Shown piece after piece: positions 17,503 through 28,007 of a stretch of 64,000 bases of DNA; position 1 is the stretch's first letter; each line of letters starts with the position of its first letter. This DNA is from CAXMQZ01 sp963719055 (GTDB lineage: Bacteria; Acidobacteriota; Thermoanaerobaculia; Multivoradales; JAHEKO01). The notes under the pieces are model-generated. The model saw only the letters and a list, made by a program, of their open reading frames with translations, was not told the DNA's origin and ran no database searches. The DNA lies in assembly GCA_963719055.1 (NCBI GenBank), contig CAVRAU010000020.1:132406-196405 (forward strand), written 5' to 3'. The position numbers were made by a program, and so were the translations under genes.

Positions 17503-20225
17503 TTACTCGTAGCGCAAGACGACCAGGGGCTTCTCCCGAGACGCACCCCAGGCGGTCAGGAGTGTCGCCACCAGAGAGATGGCCACTGCGAGCAGGATGA
17601 GAAGGACCAGAGTCCCGAACGGAAAGCTACCGGGGCTTTCGGCGAGCATGCCAGTGGCAAGAATCAGGGCTGCACCGATCCCGGTGCCGACGAGCCCTCC
17701 CAGGAGACCCACGATGCCGTTCTCCAGCAGCAGGATCTTCAAGACGTCGCTGGCCTGCATCCCCAGTGCCTTCATGATGCCGATCTGTCGTCGGCGCTCG
17801 AGCACCGCCAGCGAAACCGTGTTGGCCACGATCACTCCGGCAGCGAAAAGGGCCAGGATGGCCACCACCAGAGGCAGGGTAGTCAACTTCTTGAAGATGC
17901 TGGTCAGAAGTTGGTTCACCAGCGAAACATGCAGCGCGAAGACCCCTGGGATCTCCGAGAGGTCACGCAGCGCCGCATTCAGATGCTCGTCCTGCAAGTC
18001 GACGATAAAGGGTGTCGGTGTGGGGACTGTGCCCTCCGGCACCACATTGGCGGTGACGATGGCGGCCGTCTGTTCTCCTACGTTCACCTGGAAGTTGTCG
18101 CCCTGACGGGGCTCGGCCTTGATGCCGGCCACCGTTACCGTCGCCTCCGTGTCGTCATCGAACTGGAGCGTGATCTGATCGCCGACCGAAAGTCCCAACC
18201 ACTCGAGGACCTTGGTGTGTCGTAGGACCACCTCGGGGTCGCCACCCTCGACCAGGTCTCGACCCTCGCCGATCTCGTACGTCTGATCACTCTCTTCCCC
18301 GACGGATACCGAGAGCTGGTCGAGGAAGTTGCGCAGGGCGAAGCGAGTGGGATCGAAATCCTGATTCTCCTTCACCCGGCTTCGGTTCGGGAGGCTCTAT
18401 CTGCGGGTCCTTTTCGGCCGAACCCGTGCTGTAGGCCCACTGCTCGAGGGTTTCCATGTCCCGGTCGCCCTCGATGGCAACGATCTTGGCCGTGTAGACA
18501 TTCTGATGGGTGACCGACTCGACGCCGACGAGATCACCGAGGGTGGCGGCGATCGCGGCACTGCTTTGAGGGGAGTCGGGGATGACGATGACATCGCCGC
18601 CCAGCTGCTCTTCCATCACGTCATTGATGACATTCAAGAGGGTATTGGTCATGAAGAGGATGCTGCTGAGCGCAAACATCCCCACCACCAGCGCCAGCAG
18701 CGTACTGGCGGCCCGACCCGGATGGGTGGCGAGAGCACGTTGGCTGAGCTTGAAGTAGGCATTGCCGAACGAAGGTAGACGAGCTCAACAAGATCACCAA
18801 CCCGCCCAGAATCAGGGTCGCCAGGGCCAGAGCCGCCATGGCGACGTACGCGAGACCGATTCCCAGGAGTACCTTGCCCAGGATCTGTCCCACCATCAGG
18901 CCGATGACGCCCGTCAAGAGGATCACGACGACTGCGGAGATCCCCAGACCGGCGCGGGGTATGACAGCCCGGTCGGGTTGCAGCACCACCGCCGGGCGTA
19001 CGCGACCCGCGGAGAGGGTGGGGAGAAAGCCGAAAACCAGGGTGACCAGGACTCCGGTGACGAGACCCATGAGGATGGCTTCAGGATGGATCCTGAATTC
19101 CAGGGTTTGCGAGACTGTCTTTTCCGCCACGCGCTGCAGACCCGAGACCATGGCCAGCCCCAACACCGAGCCGGCGAGACTGCCGATGATTCCCAGGGCC
19201 GCGGCCTCGATGAGAAACATGACGGTGATCTGACGGCCTTGCAGCCCCAGGGTCTTGAGGACTCCGATCTCCAAGGCCCGTCGGCCGACCACGACCAGCA
19301 TGGTGTTGACGATGCCGATGCCACCGATGAGGAGTGACATGAGCCCGAGGACGGTGGCCAGGTCGGTCAGGTAGTCGGTGATCTCCTTGTTCTGTGTTCG
19401 CAGGTCCTCGGTCGAGAGCACCGTGACGCCGGTAAAGCGTTCTTCGAGATCGTCTCTGAGGGCCTGCAGCTCACCTTCGGCCGGGACCTTGATATAGACG
19501 GTGTCCGCTTGGACGCCGTAAACGTCGACGCCATCCTGATAGCTCAGCAGAGCCCAGGGCATGACGACCGCCTCCATCTCGCGGAGTCGGGCTTCGGCGC
19601 CGTTGTCGATGATGCCCGTGACGGTAAACGGCTCGGGTCCCTGCAGGTGGATCTCGGCGCCCACACCCACCTCGAGAGCTCCGGCGAGACGTTCGTTGAG
19701 GATGATGCTGTGTGGCTTCGCCAGGGCCTGCCGAAGTGGGAGTCCTGCGGGTTCGAGTAGAGAGTGCTCGCCATAGAAGGGATAGTCCTGCGGCTCGACA
19801 AAGAACGCCACCGTCGTGATCGGCGCTCGATCCACATCTTCCAGGGGATAGATGGAGGCTGGCTTCAAATGACGAATGGCGAGCATGATCTGGCAGTCGT
19901 TCTCCTCGGACCAGGAGCGCATCCTGTCCACCGCGAGCTCGCTGAAAGTCGTCTCTGAGAAGTCGCCACCCTCATCGACCAGGGTGGGGTCGTATTCGGC
20001 GTCGGTGAATCGAGTGTCGGTGGACGGGGGGGTCATCACCAGATCGCCGCGATTGTCGGCTTGCAGATTCTGGGTCAGCCCCTCGCCGATCATCAAACCT
20101 ACCGTGCGCAGGGATACGACGGCTGCGACGCCGACAGCGATACAGAAGAGGACAAAGACAGTCCGTTGGGGGTTGTGCCTGAGATTGGCCAGGGCCTGTT
20201 GCAGATAGAAGCGCAGTTGTTTCAT
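17503..20225 (-). CDS. Double FtsX-domain ABC transporter permease (two frameshifts)
   Basis: From the ATG at 20225 about 905 residues are encoded. The first half has an N-terminal helix (TVFVLFCIAVGVAAVVSL), a large MacB-type periplasmic domain (IILNERLAGALEVGVGAEIH) and an FtsX core (GIGIVNTMLVVVGRRALEIG, VLKTLGLQGRQITVMFLIEA). After +1 shifts near 18775 and 18390 a second periplasmic domain and FtsX core follow (VIVANTVSLAVLERRRQIG, IMKALGMQASDVLKILLLEN). This tandem layout is that of YbbP-like and large MacB-type permeases, which work with a LolD/MacB-type ATPase in mechanotransmission or lipoprotein handling rather than classical import. The ATPase gene lies 12 bases upstream. Confidence 0.88.
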
Positions 20226-20237
20226 GGTCGATCGTCG

Positions 20238-20918
20238 TCAGGAGATGAACTGGCCATCGACCAGGGTCAGGGTGCGATCGGCCTGGCCCGCGAGAAGACT
20301 GTCGTGCGTCACCAGGACCACGGTGGTGCCGAAGTCGTCGCGAACCTGTTTGAGGCTGTCGATGACCTGCTGGCCGGCATCGGTATTGAGGTTGCCGGTG
20401 GGTTCATCGGCCATGAGGATGGGAGGGTTGTTGGCCAGGGCCCGAGCGATGGCGACCCTTTGCTGCTCGCCGCCCGAGAGTTGACCCGGCCGATGGTCCA
20501 GGCGACCGGCCAGACCAAAGCGCTCGAGGAGCTTTTGGGCTCTTGGGTCGGGATCGAATTCGGTCTTCTTGGAGAACTGGATGGGCAGGGCGACGTTCTC
20601 CAGTGCCGAGAGACTGGGGATGAGGTTGAAGAACTGAAAGATGAAGCCCAGCTTCTGATTGCGGATCTCTGTCAACTGCCGTTCGTTCAGCGAGCTGATC
20701 TCGACCTGGTCGATGGCGATGGAGCCGCTGCTCGGGGAGTCCAGACCACCGATCAGACCCAACAAGGTGCTCTTGCCGCTGCCCGATGGACCGACGATGC
20801 TGACCATTTCGCCGGCCTGGATCTCGAGATCCACACCGTCGACGGCGGCGATGGTCTGTTCACCGAGATGAAACTCCTTTCTCAGGTCGGTGGCTTCGAT
20901 CACGGGTTTGCCGGCCAT
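20238..20918 (-). CDS. ABC transporter ATPase, LolD/MacB type
   Basis: The ATG at 20918 is preceded by a strong purine-rich site (AAAGGGGAAAGG), so the longer upstream frame is not used. The 226-residue protein is intact: Walker A GPSGSGKSTLL, Q-loop FIFQFFNLIPSLSALENVAL, signature LSGGEQQRVAIARAL, Walker B ILMADEPTGNLN and His switch VTHDS. The insertion-free short form and the ENVALP segment place it with LolD/MacB/FtsE-type ATPases that pair with FtsX-domain permeases. The permease gene follows after 12 bases, so together they form one exporter or mechanotransmission complex. Confidence 0.95.
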   Translation of the reverse strand: MAGKPVIEATDLRKEFHLGEQTIAAVDGVDLEIQAGEMVSIVGPSGSGKSTLLGLIGGLDSPSSGSIAIDQVEISSLNERQLTEIRNQKLGFIFQFFNLIPSLSALENVALPIQFSKKTEFDPDPRAQKLLERFGLAGRLDHRPGQLSGGEQQRVAIARALANNPPILMADEPTGNLNTDAGQQVIDSLKQVRDDFGTTVVLVTHDSLLAGQADRTLTLVDGQFIS

Positions 20919-21091
20919 ACCTTTCCCCTTTCGAGTCGATTCTCCTACATCACGACGTGTCGAGGAGACCTCGAGTTTCAAATAGCCTGGCCGGAGTTGG
21001 CCCGAGACTTGTATCGATTCTCTCGGAAGTGCCGGAATCCGGGGTCGATGAGGCTGCGGATGTACTCTTGAAGCATCACCATGTCCTGTTC

Positions 21092-23655
21092 TCGACACAA
21101 GCGGTGGGTTCTGTGCTCGAATCATGGTCGTCGCCTTGGTCGCCGGGCTGGTGGATCGCACTCCCACTCACGGGGACGAACCCAGAGTCTCGAGCGAGAC
21201 AGCGGCGCCAAGGCTCTGCCGTCGATTCGAGCCTCGAGTTGAGCCGAGCGCATGAGGAATGGCTCGAGCGGGTGAAGCTGCTGATCTTTCCGTACGAGAG
21301 GGAGTACTTCCTGTCGCTGGAGGAGCCGTTCAGGCGTGACGCCTTTATCGAGGCCTTTTGGCGAGTTCGGGATCCCGATCCGGAGACGGTTCGCAACGAG
21401 TTCAAACGCAGCTGGGACAACTGGGTCGACATCGCGCTGGAGACATTTCGGCAGCGTCACGGATGCGCGGTCGGTCATGCTGCTCTTCAACGGTGAGCCG
21501 GGTCGCTTCCGACTGCCGAACGGGCGGGTCGTCGAGCGTTGCTATCGCAAGCGTGAACGACTCGAAGTCTGGTTCTACGGCGGCAGCCTGAGGACAGAGA
21601 CGAGGTTCGTGGTCCTTCTCTACCAGCCCGAGTTTCCCCCGGACAGCGAATATCGAATCTGGCTCAATCGCGAGGCCCGCAATCCGGCCAAACGATGGGA
21701 GGTTCCGGTGACCGATCCCACGCTGTTTTGTGACGACGACACCTTTGAGTGGGCCATGCGCCCCATACTGGAGATGGGATGGGTGGTCTACCGGAACTTC
21801 ATCGAGGAGATCACCGCTGTCCCCGAGCCGAGCTCTCGGGAATGGGTCGAGGCCTTCAACGCCCGGACGACCCTGTTGCCTGAGGGCGCGGATGTGTTCG
21901 CTGGCACGATGGAACTCGACTTTCCCGGTCGGAACCAGAATCGAGTCGCCATGCGTGGCGTCTTGACCATCCCAGCGGAGCTGTTGTCGACGCAGAACGT
22001 CAAAGGACAGCCACTACATGAGCTTTTGCTCACTGGCGAGGTCGTGCGGGATGACCGTCTGTTCGAGACCTTCCGCTACCGCTTCGAGATCCCCGTCAGC
22101 GAACAGAGCGACCAGGTCCCTCTTGTTTTTCAGCGATACCTCCGGCCAGGGCCGGTACGTCTGCTCCTCAAGATCGAAGACCTCCTGAGTCGACGATTCG
22201 CCAAGCTCGATCAGATCGTCGAGATTCCCGAGCCCGATGATCTGCAGTCGCTGCGCACCCTTCCAGACTCGGAGTTGTTCCGTCGACTCGACGAGGCACG
22301 CCTGGCAGCTGAAAGGGGGCAGACGACCATCCGGATCCTGCCACCTCCCGAACGGGAGATCATGGTGGGGGCGCTTACGGGTCAACACGGTGTCGGCCGG
22401 CGAGTTCGACAAGGTGGCCTTCTTTCTCGATGGCAAGACCCTGTTGACCAAAAGACGACCGCCTTTCAGCGTCGAGCTCAACCTGGGTGAGATCGCGGCC
22501 TCTCATCGTCTGCGTGTGGAGGCGTACGATGGCGAGGGCACCGAGGTCGCCAGCGATGAGATGGTCATCAACCAGGGGGGCAGCGCTTCCGGTTGCGACT
22601 CATCGAACCACGGGAGGACCGTCACTACGAGAAGAGCTTGAGCGCGGTGGTCCAGGTCGAGGTGCCTGACGGCCAGGAGCTGGACAGGGTAGAGCTCTTT
22701 CTGGATGAGCAGCGAGTGGCCACTCTGTATCAGTCGCCCTTTCTGCAGCCCGTGTTCTTGGAGCGAGAGGGATTGGCCTACCTGCGAGCTGTGGGGTATC
22801 TCGTGGATGGAAGCTCCACCGAGGACGTGGTGTTCGTCAACGCGCCGGAGTACTTCGAGAATCTCGATGTCCAGTTCGTCGAGCTCTATGCCACGGTCAG
22901 CGGCTCGGGTGGGCGAGCGATTCTGGATCTGGGTCGCGAGGACTTCCAGGTCTGGGAGGATGACGAGCCCCAGGAGATCCGCAGATTCGAGTATGTGCGG
23001 GACCTGCCGATCCATGCCGCTCTGTTGTTGGACACATCGGCGTCGATGGAGGAAAGCCTGCCGCAGGTGACCGAGGCGGCTCGCAGTTTCCTCGAAGAAA
23101 CGGTCGAACCGAGAGATCGGGTCACCTTGATGAGCTTCGATGCTCGGCCGCGGGTCGAAGTCAAGTTCACCAATGAGGTCAGCGCCCTCTCCGGCGCGCT
23201 GTCGAAGACTGCGTTCGCGTGGTGGGACGGCGATCTACGACAGCCTGGTTTTTGCTTTGCACTACTTCGATGGCGTCAAGGGGCCCAAGGCGCTACTGCT
23301 GCTGTCCGATGGCAAGGACGATGCCAGTCATTTCGACCTCGAGGGCGCCTTGGCGGTGGCGCACCGGACCGGAGTGACCGTCTATGTCGTCGGTCTTCGC
23401 GAGCTGGCTAGAGACAAGGCGGCTCGGAGACTCCTGCGTCGAATCGCCCGCGAGACCGGTGGACAGAGCTTTTTTGTCGAAGACGTCAGCGAGCTGCCGG
23501 CCGTCTATCAGGCGATCCAGGAGGATCTCCGATCCCAGTACTTCATCGCCTACCAGTCGACCAGCGACAAGGATCCTGATGAGCTCCGTCTGATCAGGGT
23601 CGAGGTGGAGCGGCGAGGTGCCGAAGTCAGGACCGTGAGCGGCTATTATCCGTAA
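21092..23655 (+). CDS. GWxTD-domain and VWFA-domain fusion protein (about six frameshifts)
   Basis: The start is uncertain (ATG 21092 fits a signal peptide completed in another frame). The first part is a GWxTD-type domain: EEWLERVKLLIFPYEREYFL, FRRDAFIEAFWRVRDPDPET, FNGEPGRFRLPNGRVVERCY and SEYRIWLNREARNPAKRWEV. Ig-like segments follow (FDKVAFFLDGKTLLTKRRPP, LDRVELFLDEQRVATLYQSP), and then a VWFA domain with an intact MIDAS-like LLLDTSASMEESL, FVLLLLSDGKDD-like strand and C-terminal YFIAYQSTSD. About 850 residues, probably exported. The role is unknown; the family pairing suggests an extracytoplasmic binding or sensing protein. The following glycosyltransferase starts one base after its stop. 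Confidence 0.78.
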
Positions 23656-23656
23656 C

Positions 23657-25644
23657 ATGGAGCGCAGGATTTACCTATTGCTACTGGCGCTGACCGTGGC
23701 GCTGGGGGCGTATCTCCGGCTTGTCGATCTTGGCGGCCCATCGCTTTGGCATGACGAGATCATCCATCTCGAGGTGGCTGAGCAGCTGGCGAGTCACCCC
23801 TGGTACAGGAGCCTCACCGGGGTCCGCGAGGTGGCTGGCTACACCGAGAATGGGCCGATCTACTACTGGCTGCAGCTCCTGGGTCAGCGATTGGCGCCGG
23901 GAGAGACCGGAGCGCGGTTGTTTCCGGCTGTTTTCGGAATTCTGGCTCTTCCCCTGATGGCATTCAGTGGACTGCGGCTGGGGGGGCGTGTTGTCAGTGT
24001 GGCGGCGACATTTCTTCTGGCTGTGTCGCCACTTCATGTCTACTTCTCCCGCGAAGGAAGGCCCTATTCCCTGATCATCCTGTTGGCACTTGTCCTTCTC
24101 CACGCCCTGCTGGAGAAGGGTTCGAAGCTGGGTATCGCCATGGCCTATGGTGGCTGCTTGTTGGCAGCCTACGTAGGTGTCCATACGGTCCCCATCCTGC
24201 TGGCGTTTCTGACGCTGTCCGTGATCACCCTTCTTTGGGATGTCTGGAGGGGTTCCCGCCTGCTCGACTCACCCTATCGTCATGCCGTTGTGGCCGCGGT
24301 TGTCGCGCTTGTCCTGGTCTATGGCCTCTACATGACGCGCTCCGAATCGAACAAGGTGGACTTCGTCGAATTGCAGTCGCCAGTGTTTCTGTCCCCGCTG
24401 TCCCAGCGAGCCATGCAGAGGTTTCTGGCCAGCATGACGACTTCAGCCCACGGTCGGTTCTGATGGTGGGGCGATCGTGGGTCTTGATCGGTCTGTCCTT
24501 GGCAGGGCTGACCACGGGTCTCTGGCGCCGACCAGGGAAGACAGCGGCGACGGCAGGGATGTTTCTTCTACCCGCCTCGCTGTCGATCCTGGCATTGGTG
24601 TCCGTGGGTCGATGGTACGCGCTGCGATACACGTGCTCGGCCCTGCCGGCGTTTCTCTTGCTTGTGGCCCTGGGAGTTGTCGCCAGCGCCGAGCTGTCCA
24701 GCAGACTCGTGGGCAGGAAGTTGTCTGCGGGGGTGCGCCAGTGGGTTCACATGGGCTGCCGCCGGTGTGATGATTCTCTTGTTTGTCGCCCCCAATGTGA
24801 CCGCTGCCCGCACCGATCCGCAGCGTAAGCTCGACTGGCGTGGCGTGGCGGCTCTCATCCAGGAGATTGCCATCGATGGCGAGCCCATGGTCGTGGCCAA
24901 TGCCTGGCCGCAAGACCTGTCTCGGGCTACTACTTGCGTGACTCGGACAGGGAGTTCCAGTTCATCAACCTCCAGGAATCGGTATCCACTGGCCAGGAGG
25001 TGGTGGACAGCACCGACCAGGGTTGGTTGCTGACTGCGGGTTTCAGGAGGACCGGTGAGGTGCGAGCCTGGATGCACCAGTTCCCACCAGTGCTGAAGCT
25101 GCGCGAGGAGGAGATGGCGCTGTTCTTCTTTCCCGATTTCGTCACACTCCTGGAGACGCGATTTGCGGCGGGTCGGGGTGGACTGTTCGAGAAACAGTTC
25201 GCAGCCTTCGGTGAGCGCTTCGATTTCGGAGGCGCCGAGATGGCCCTGCAGGGCGGGGGCTGGTCCTATCAAGAAGAGAACAAGGCAGGAATCGGCTACC
25301 AGTGGGCCATGGGTGAGCAGGCGGAGCTGGGGCTGCCGATCGGCCAGGCCCGGGATGCGCGAATCCGTTTCCGGGCTCTGCCCTTTACCTACCCCGACGC
25401 ACCCGAACAGGCAGTGGAGCTATGGTTGAACGAGTCACTGATCGCCACCGTCGATCTGCCTCGGGGCTGGAGCGAGCACGAGCTTCTGGTGCCGGCGTCC
25501 TCATGGAGCTCGGGCGCCAATATCCTCTTTCTGCGCTTCGCCCGCAGCACGATCCCGGCCGAAGTCATCCCTGGATCCCAGGATCGCCGCAGCCTCAGCG
25601 CCGCCTTCGACTACCTGGAAGTCCTCGACGAAACGAACCCGTAG
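23657..25644 (+). CDS. GT-C membrane glycosyltransferase with soluble C-terminal domain (frameshifted)
   Basis: Start ATG 23657. LRLVDLGGPSLWHDEIIHLE is the first periplasmic loop with the acidic D-E of PMT/ArnT-like GT-C enzymes, followed by alternating helices (VVSVAATFLLAVSPLHVYFS with a REGRPYS motif typical of DUF2723/PMT_2 relatives). Three frame changes (near 24435, 24755 and 24925) lead to a long soluble tail with beta-sandwich character (MALQGGGWSYQEENKAGIGY, VELWLNESLIATVDLPRGW). About 660 residues. It should transfer sugar from polyprenyl phosphate in the periplasm; acceptor unknown. It abuts the GWxTD-VWFA gene, which may be co-expressed or an acceptor (inference). Confidence 0.78.
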
Positions 25645-25649
25645 GTCCC

Positions 25650-25665
25650 TGAAGCGGCCGCTTCA
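25650..25665. other. Perfect 16-base palindrome between convergent genes
   Basis: TGAAGCGGCCGCTTCA lies in the 35-base gap between two convergent glycosyltransferase genes. It could fold as a short GC-rich hairpin serving as a bidirectional terminator, but the arms leave almost no loop and there is no T run on either side. Confidence 0.35.
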
Positions 25666-25679
25666 TGAGTAGGCCGGGT

Positions 25680-27206
25680 TTAGTCGTAGTGCCGCAGCTG
25701 TGGCCAGAGCTCCTCGATGGTCACCTGAGCGTCGCGGCCGATCCAGATGGGTTTGTTGTTTTCGTAGGGCATACAGTCCTGACAGGTGTAGGTCGTCGCC
25801 TTTTCGACGGTGGCGAAGACACGCTCGTGATCTTCGCGGTCGCCACCGATGATGATCACGAGCTCGCCGCTGCAGTCGCCGGGACCCCACCACCAGTACG
25901 TGTTGTGTCCGGAGATGGCGGGGGGCAGTCCGAGGTCGGGTCCGAAGAAGTCGATGGCGCCGGCTCTGGCCGTAGTTTTGGCCGAAGATGCAGGCGTGCG
26001 TTTGCTCCACTTCCGGCAGGGCGTCATGGACCTGTGCCACTGTGGTCGCCAGCTCTTGCCAGCCTAGCCGGTCGGCGAAGAACTGTGACAGCCGCCCGAC
26101 TTCCTTGCGCTCGTCGGTGCCCGGGGCCATGCCGAGACTAGCCTGGTAGCGGACAAAGGTCTCCACTGGGAGTACAGGTTTGGCAAGGGGAGCCAGGATC
26201 AGCCCTGAAAGAACGATGAGAGCAGCATAGGCGGGTCGTAGCCAGCCCAGGAGGCGTCGCGAGCCGAGGGCCTCGATGGCGACACCTCCCGCGGCAAAGA
26301 AAATGGGGAATGTCGGCGCGTAGTAGTAGGGCTTGGCGCGCTGAAAGATCATCAGAAACAGGATGGCAAGGCAGGCCCATCCCAGGGCACGAAAGGGTCT
26401 GCCTCGGCGGGAGAAATAGAAGACCGAGCGCGGCCAGCGCCAGAGGTGCGACGACGGGGTTCATGTTGAGAATCTGAGCGCTGACGAAATCTCCGGGAGA
26501 CAGGGGGAGATTCTTGAATTGAGTGGCGCGGCTCATGAACTCCAACAGAGCCCAATCATGGGTTGCCTGCCAGATCAGGTAGGGCAGGAACAACAGAAGA
26601 GCGAGAGCTCCGCCAAGCCAGAGCCAACGACTGGTGAAGTGCTTCCAGTCACGAGTGAGGATCAGCCCCACCACGATGCCGAAGCCGAGGAAGAGCATAC
26701 TGATCTTGTTCTCGAGGCCGAGGCCGGCCACCAGGCCGAAGGGGATCCACCACCGGAGCTCTTCCGTCCGCAGAAGTTGAGTGAGTATGAGGACTGCCAA
26801 GGCCCAAAACATGACATCGAACGCGTTCATCGAGAGAATGCCGAAGACGCTGACATAGACCGGAGCCAGGGCGGTCGCCAACGCCAGCGAGAATCTGAGC
26901 CCACCGTCCGCCACCCAGGTTGTGCGCAATCCGACATACGAGAAAGACGGTGACGCCAGCCGCGATGGCTGGAAAGAACCGCAAAGCCAGCTGCGACTCG
27001 CCAAAAAGAGAAGTGGTCAACCGGCTGAGCCAGCCGATCAGCGGTGGGTGTTCCACGTAGCCGAAACCCAGGTGACGACCATTGGCGACGTAGTAGAACT
27101 CATCGCGGAACACTCCATAAGTGTCGCTCGCGGTGAGGATATGCAGGAGGGCAGTGACGAGCCCGAGTGATCCCGGGATGACCAGATCTCGTGAGTGATC
27201 TTTCAT
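25680..27206 (-). CDS. ArnT/PMT-like GT-C glycosyltransferase (three frameshifts)
   Basis: The ATG at 27206 has a strong site AAGGAGGGG. The N-terminus shows a first helix and FRDEFYYVANGRHLGFGYVE followed by HPPLIGWLSRL, the loop-1 acidic motif and aromatic/proline segment of GT83-type glycosyltransferases. Helices continue through +1 shifts near 26950, 26420 and 25960 (VSVFGILSMNAFDVMFWALA, AKPYYYAPTFPIFFAAGGVA) to a soluble C-terminus (GHNTYWWWGPGDCSGELVII). About 508 residues. It should use a polyprenyl-phosphate sugar to modify an envelope glycan, lipid or protein. It is divergent from the DUF3365 lipoprotein gene. Confidence 0.85.
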
Positions 27207-27280
27207 GGCTACCCCTCCTTACAGGGTACCCGGTAACTCGTGAATCTGCTGTCGGGTTCCCTAGCCTACCCGAAGGAGTG

Positions 27281-27325
27281 TTGCGTACCCACCTCGGAGG
27301 CGTAGACTCTAAGCTTGCAAGGAGG
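27281..27325 (+). promoter_or_regulatory. Putative promoter and Shine-Dalgarno of the DUF3365 gene
   Basis: TTGCGT (27281-27286) and TAGACT (27303-27308) are 16 bases apart and resemble a weak sigma-70 promoter. AAGGAGG at 27319-27325, six bases before the ATG at 27332, fixes the start of the lipoprotein gene. Confidence 0.45.
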
Positions 27326-27331
27326 CTGATC

Positions 27332-27904
27332 ATGTTGTCCAAACGTCGAGTTCCCGTTCTCGTTCTTGTAGCTCTCACTTCTTCAGTGCTCGGTTGCCAG
27401 CAGAGCGCGGCGCCTGTGTCGCAGGCGGAGATGGATCGTGCCCAGGAGACGCTGTCACCCTTCAAGGAGGAGCTGGTGGACGCCCTGATGGGGACCCTGC
27501 AGGATGCCAGCCCGGCGGAGGCCATTCACGTCTGCCGGGAGCGGGCGCCCGAGATTGCCGCTCGTCTGAGCGTGAACGGAGTCCGTATGGGACGCACGAG
27601 CCACAAGACCCGCAACCCCGCCAATGCCCCGGAACCCTGGGTCGAGCCCCTGCTGGCCGCCTATCTCGAGAACCCGACCGACACCAAGCCGCGGGCCGTG
27701 TATATCGATGACTCGTCGCTGGGGTACGTCGAGCCCATCTACGTCATGTCCTTCTGTCTGAGCTGTCACGGGCCGAGCATCGATCCGGCCTTGGCGGAGC
27801 AGATCCAGGAGGTCTATCCGGATGATCAGGCCACCGGCTTCAAGGCCGATGATCTGCGGGGTCTGTTCTGGGTCACCTTGCCGCGCAGCGACAAGGGTGC
27901 CTGA
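27332..27904 (+). CDS. DUF3365 lipoprotein with a c-type heme motif
   Basis: Start ATG 27332 with a perfect ribosome site. Residues 1-20 are a lipoprotein signal (lipobox SVLGC). The body contains AEAIHVCRERAPEIAARLS, RMGRTSHKTRNPANAPEPW and MSFCLSCHGPSIDPALAEQI, which is the DUF3365 (Tll0287-like) heme-binding domain; CLSCH is a c-type heme attachment site. The 190-residue protein should be a periplasmic membrane-anchored heme sensor or electron carrier. No histidine kinase is attached, unlike many members. Intact, single-gene unit. Confidence 0.88.
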   Translation: MLSKRRVPVLVLVALTSSVLGCQQSAAPVSQAEMDRAQETLSPFKEELVDALMGTLQDASPAEAIHVCRERAPEIAARLSVNGVRMGRTSHKTRNPANAPEPWVEPLLAAYLENPTDTKPRAVYIDDSSLGYVEPIYVMSFCLSCHGPSIDPALAEQIQEVYPDDQATGFKADDLRGLFWVTLPRSDKGA

Positions 27905-27921
27905 GCTCGAGTGATCAACAT

Positions 27922-27946
27922 CTGCGCCCCAGACCCTGTGGCGCAG
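27922..27946 (+). terminator. Stem-loop after the DUF3365 gene
   Basis: CTGCGCC (27922-27928) pairs perfectly with GGCGCAG (27940-27946) around an 11-base loop, 18 bases after the stop codon. There is only a short TTCG rather than a T run, so termination strength is uncertain. Confidence 0.4.
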
Positions 27947-28007
27947 TTCGCAGCTCCGGTTCCGGTATCCCCTTAGGGTGGTGACTCCAGGCGACTCGGA
28001 GTCCGTG

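Noticed and set aside
21336..22490. A stand-alone GWxTD protein ending at 22490
   Set aside because: The apparent end results from a frame change near 22370; the next frame continues with Ig-like and VWFA sequence without a start signal.
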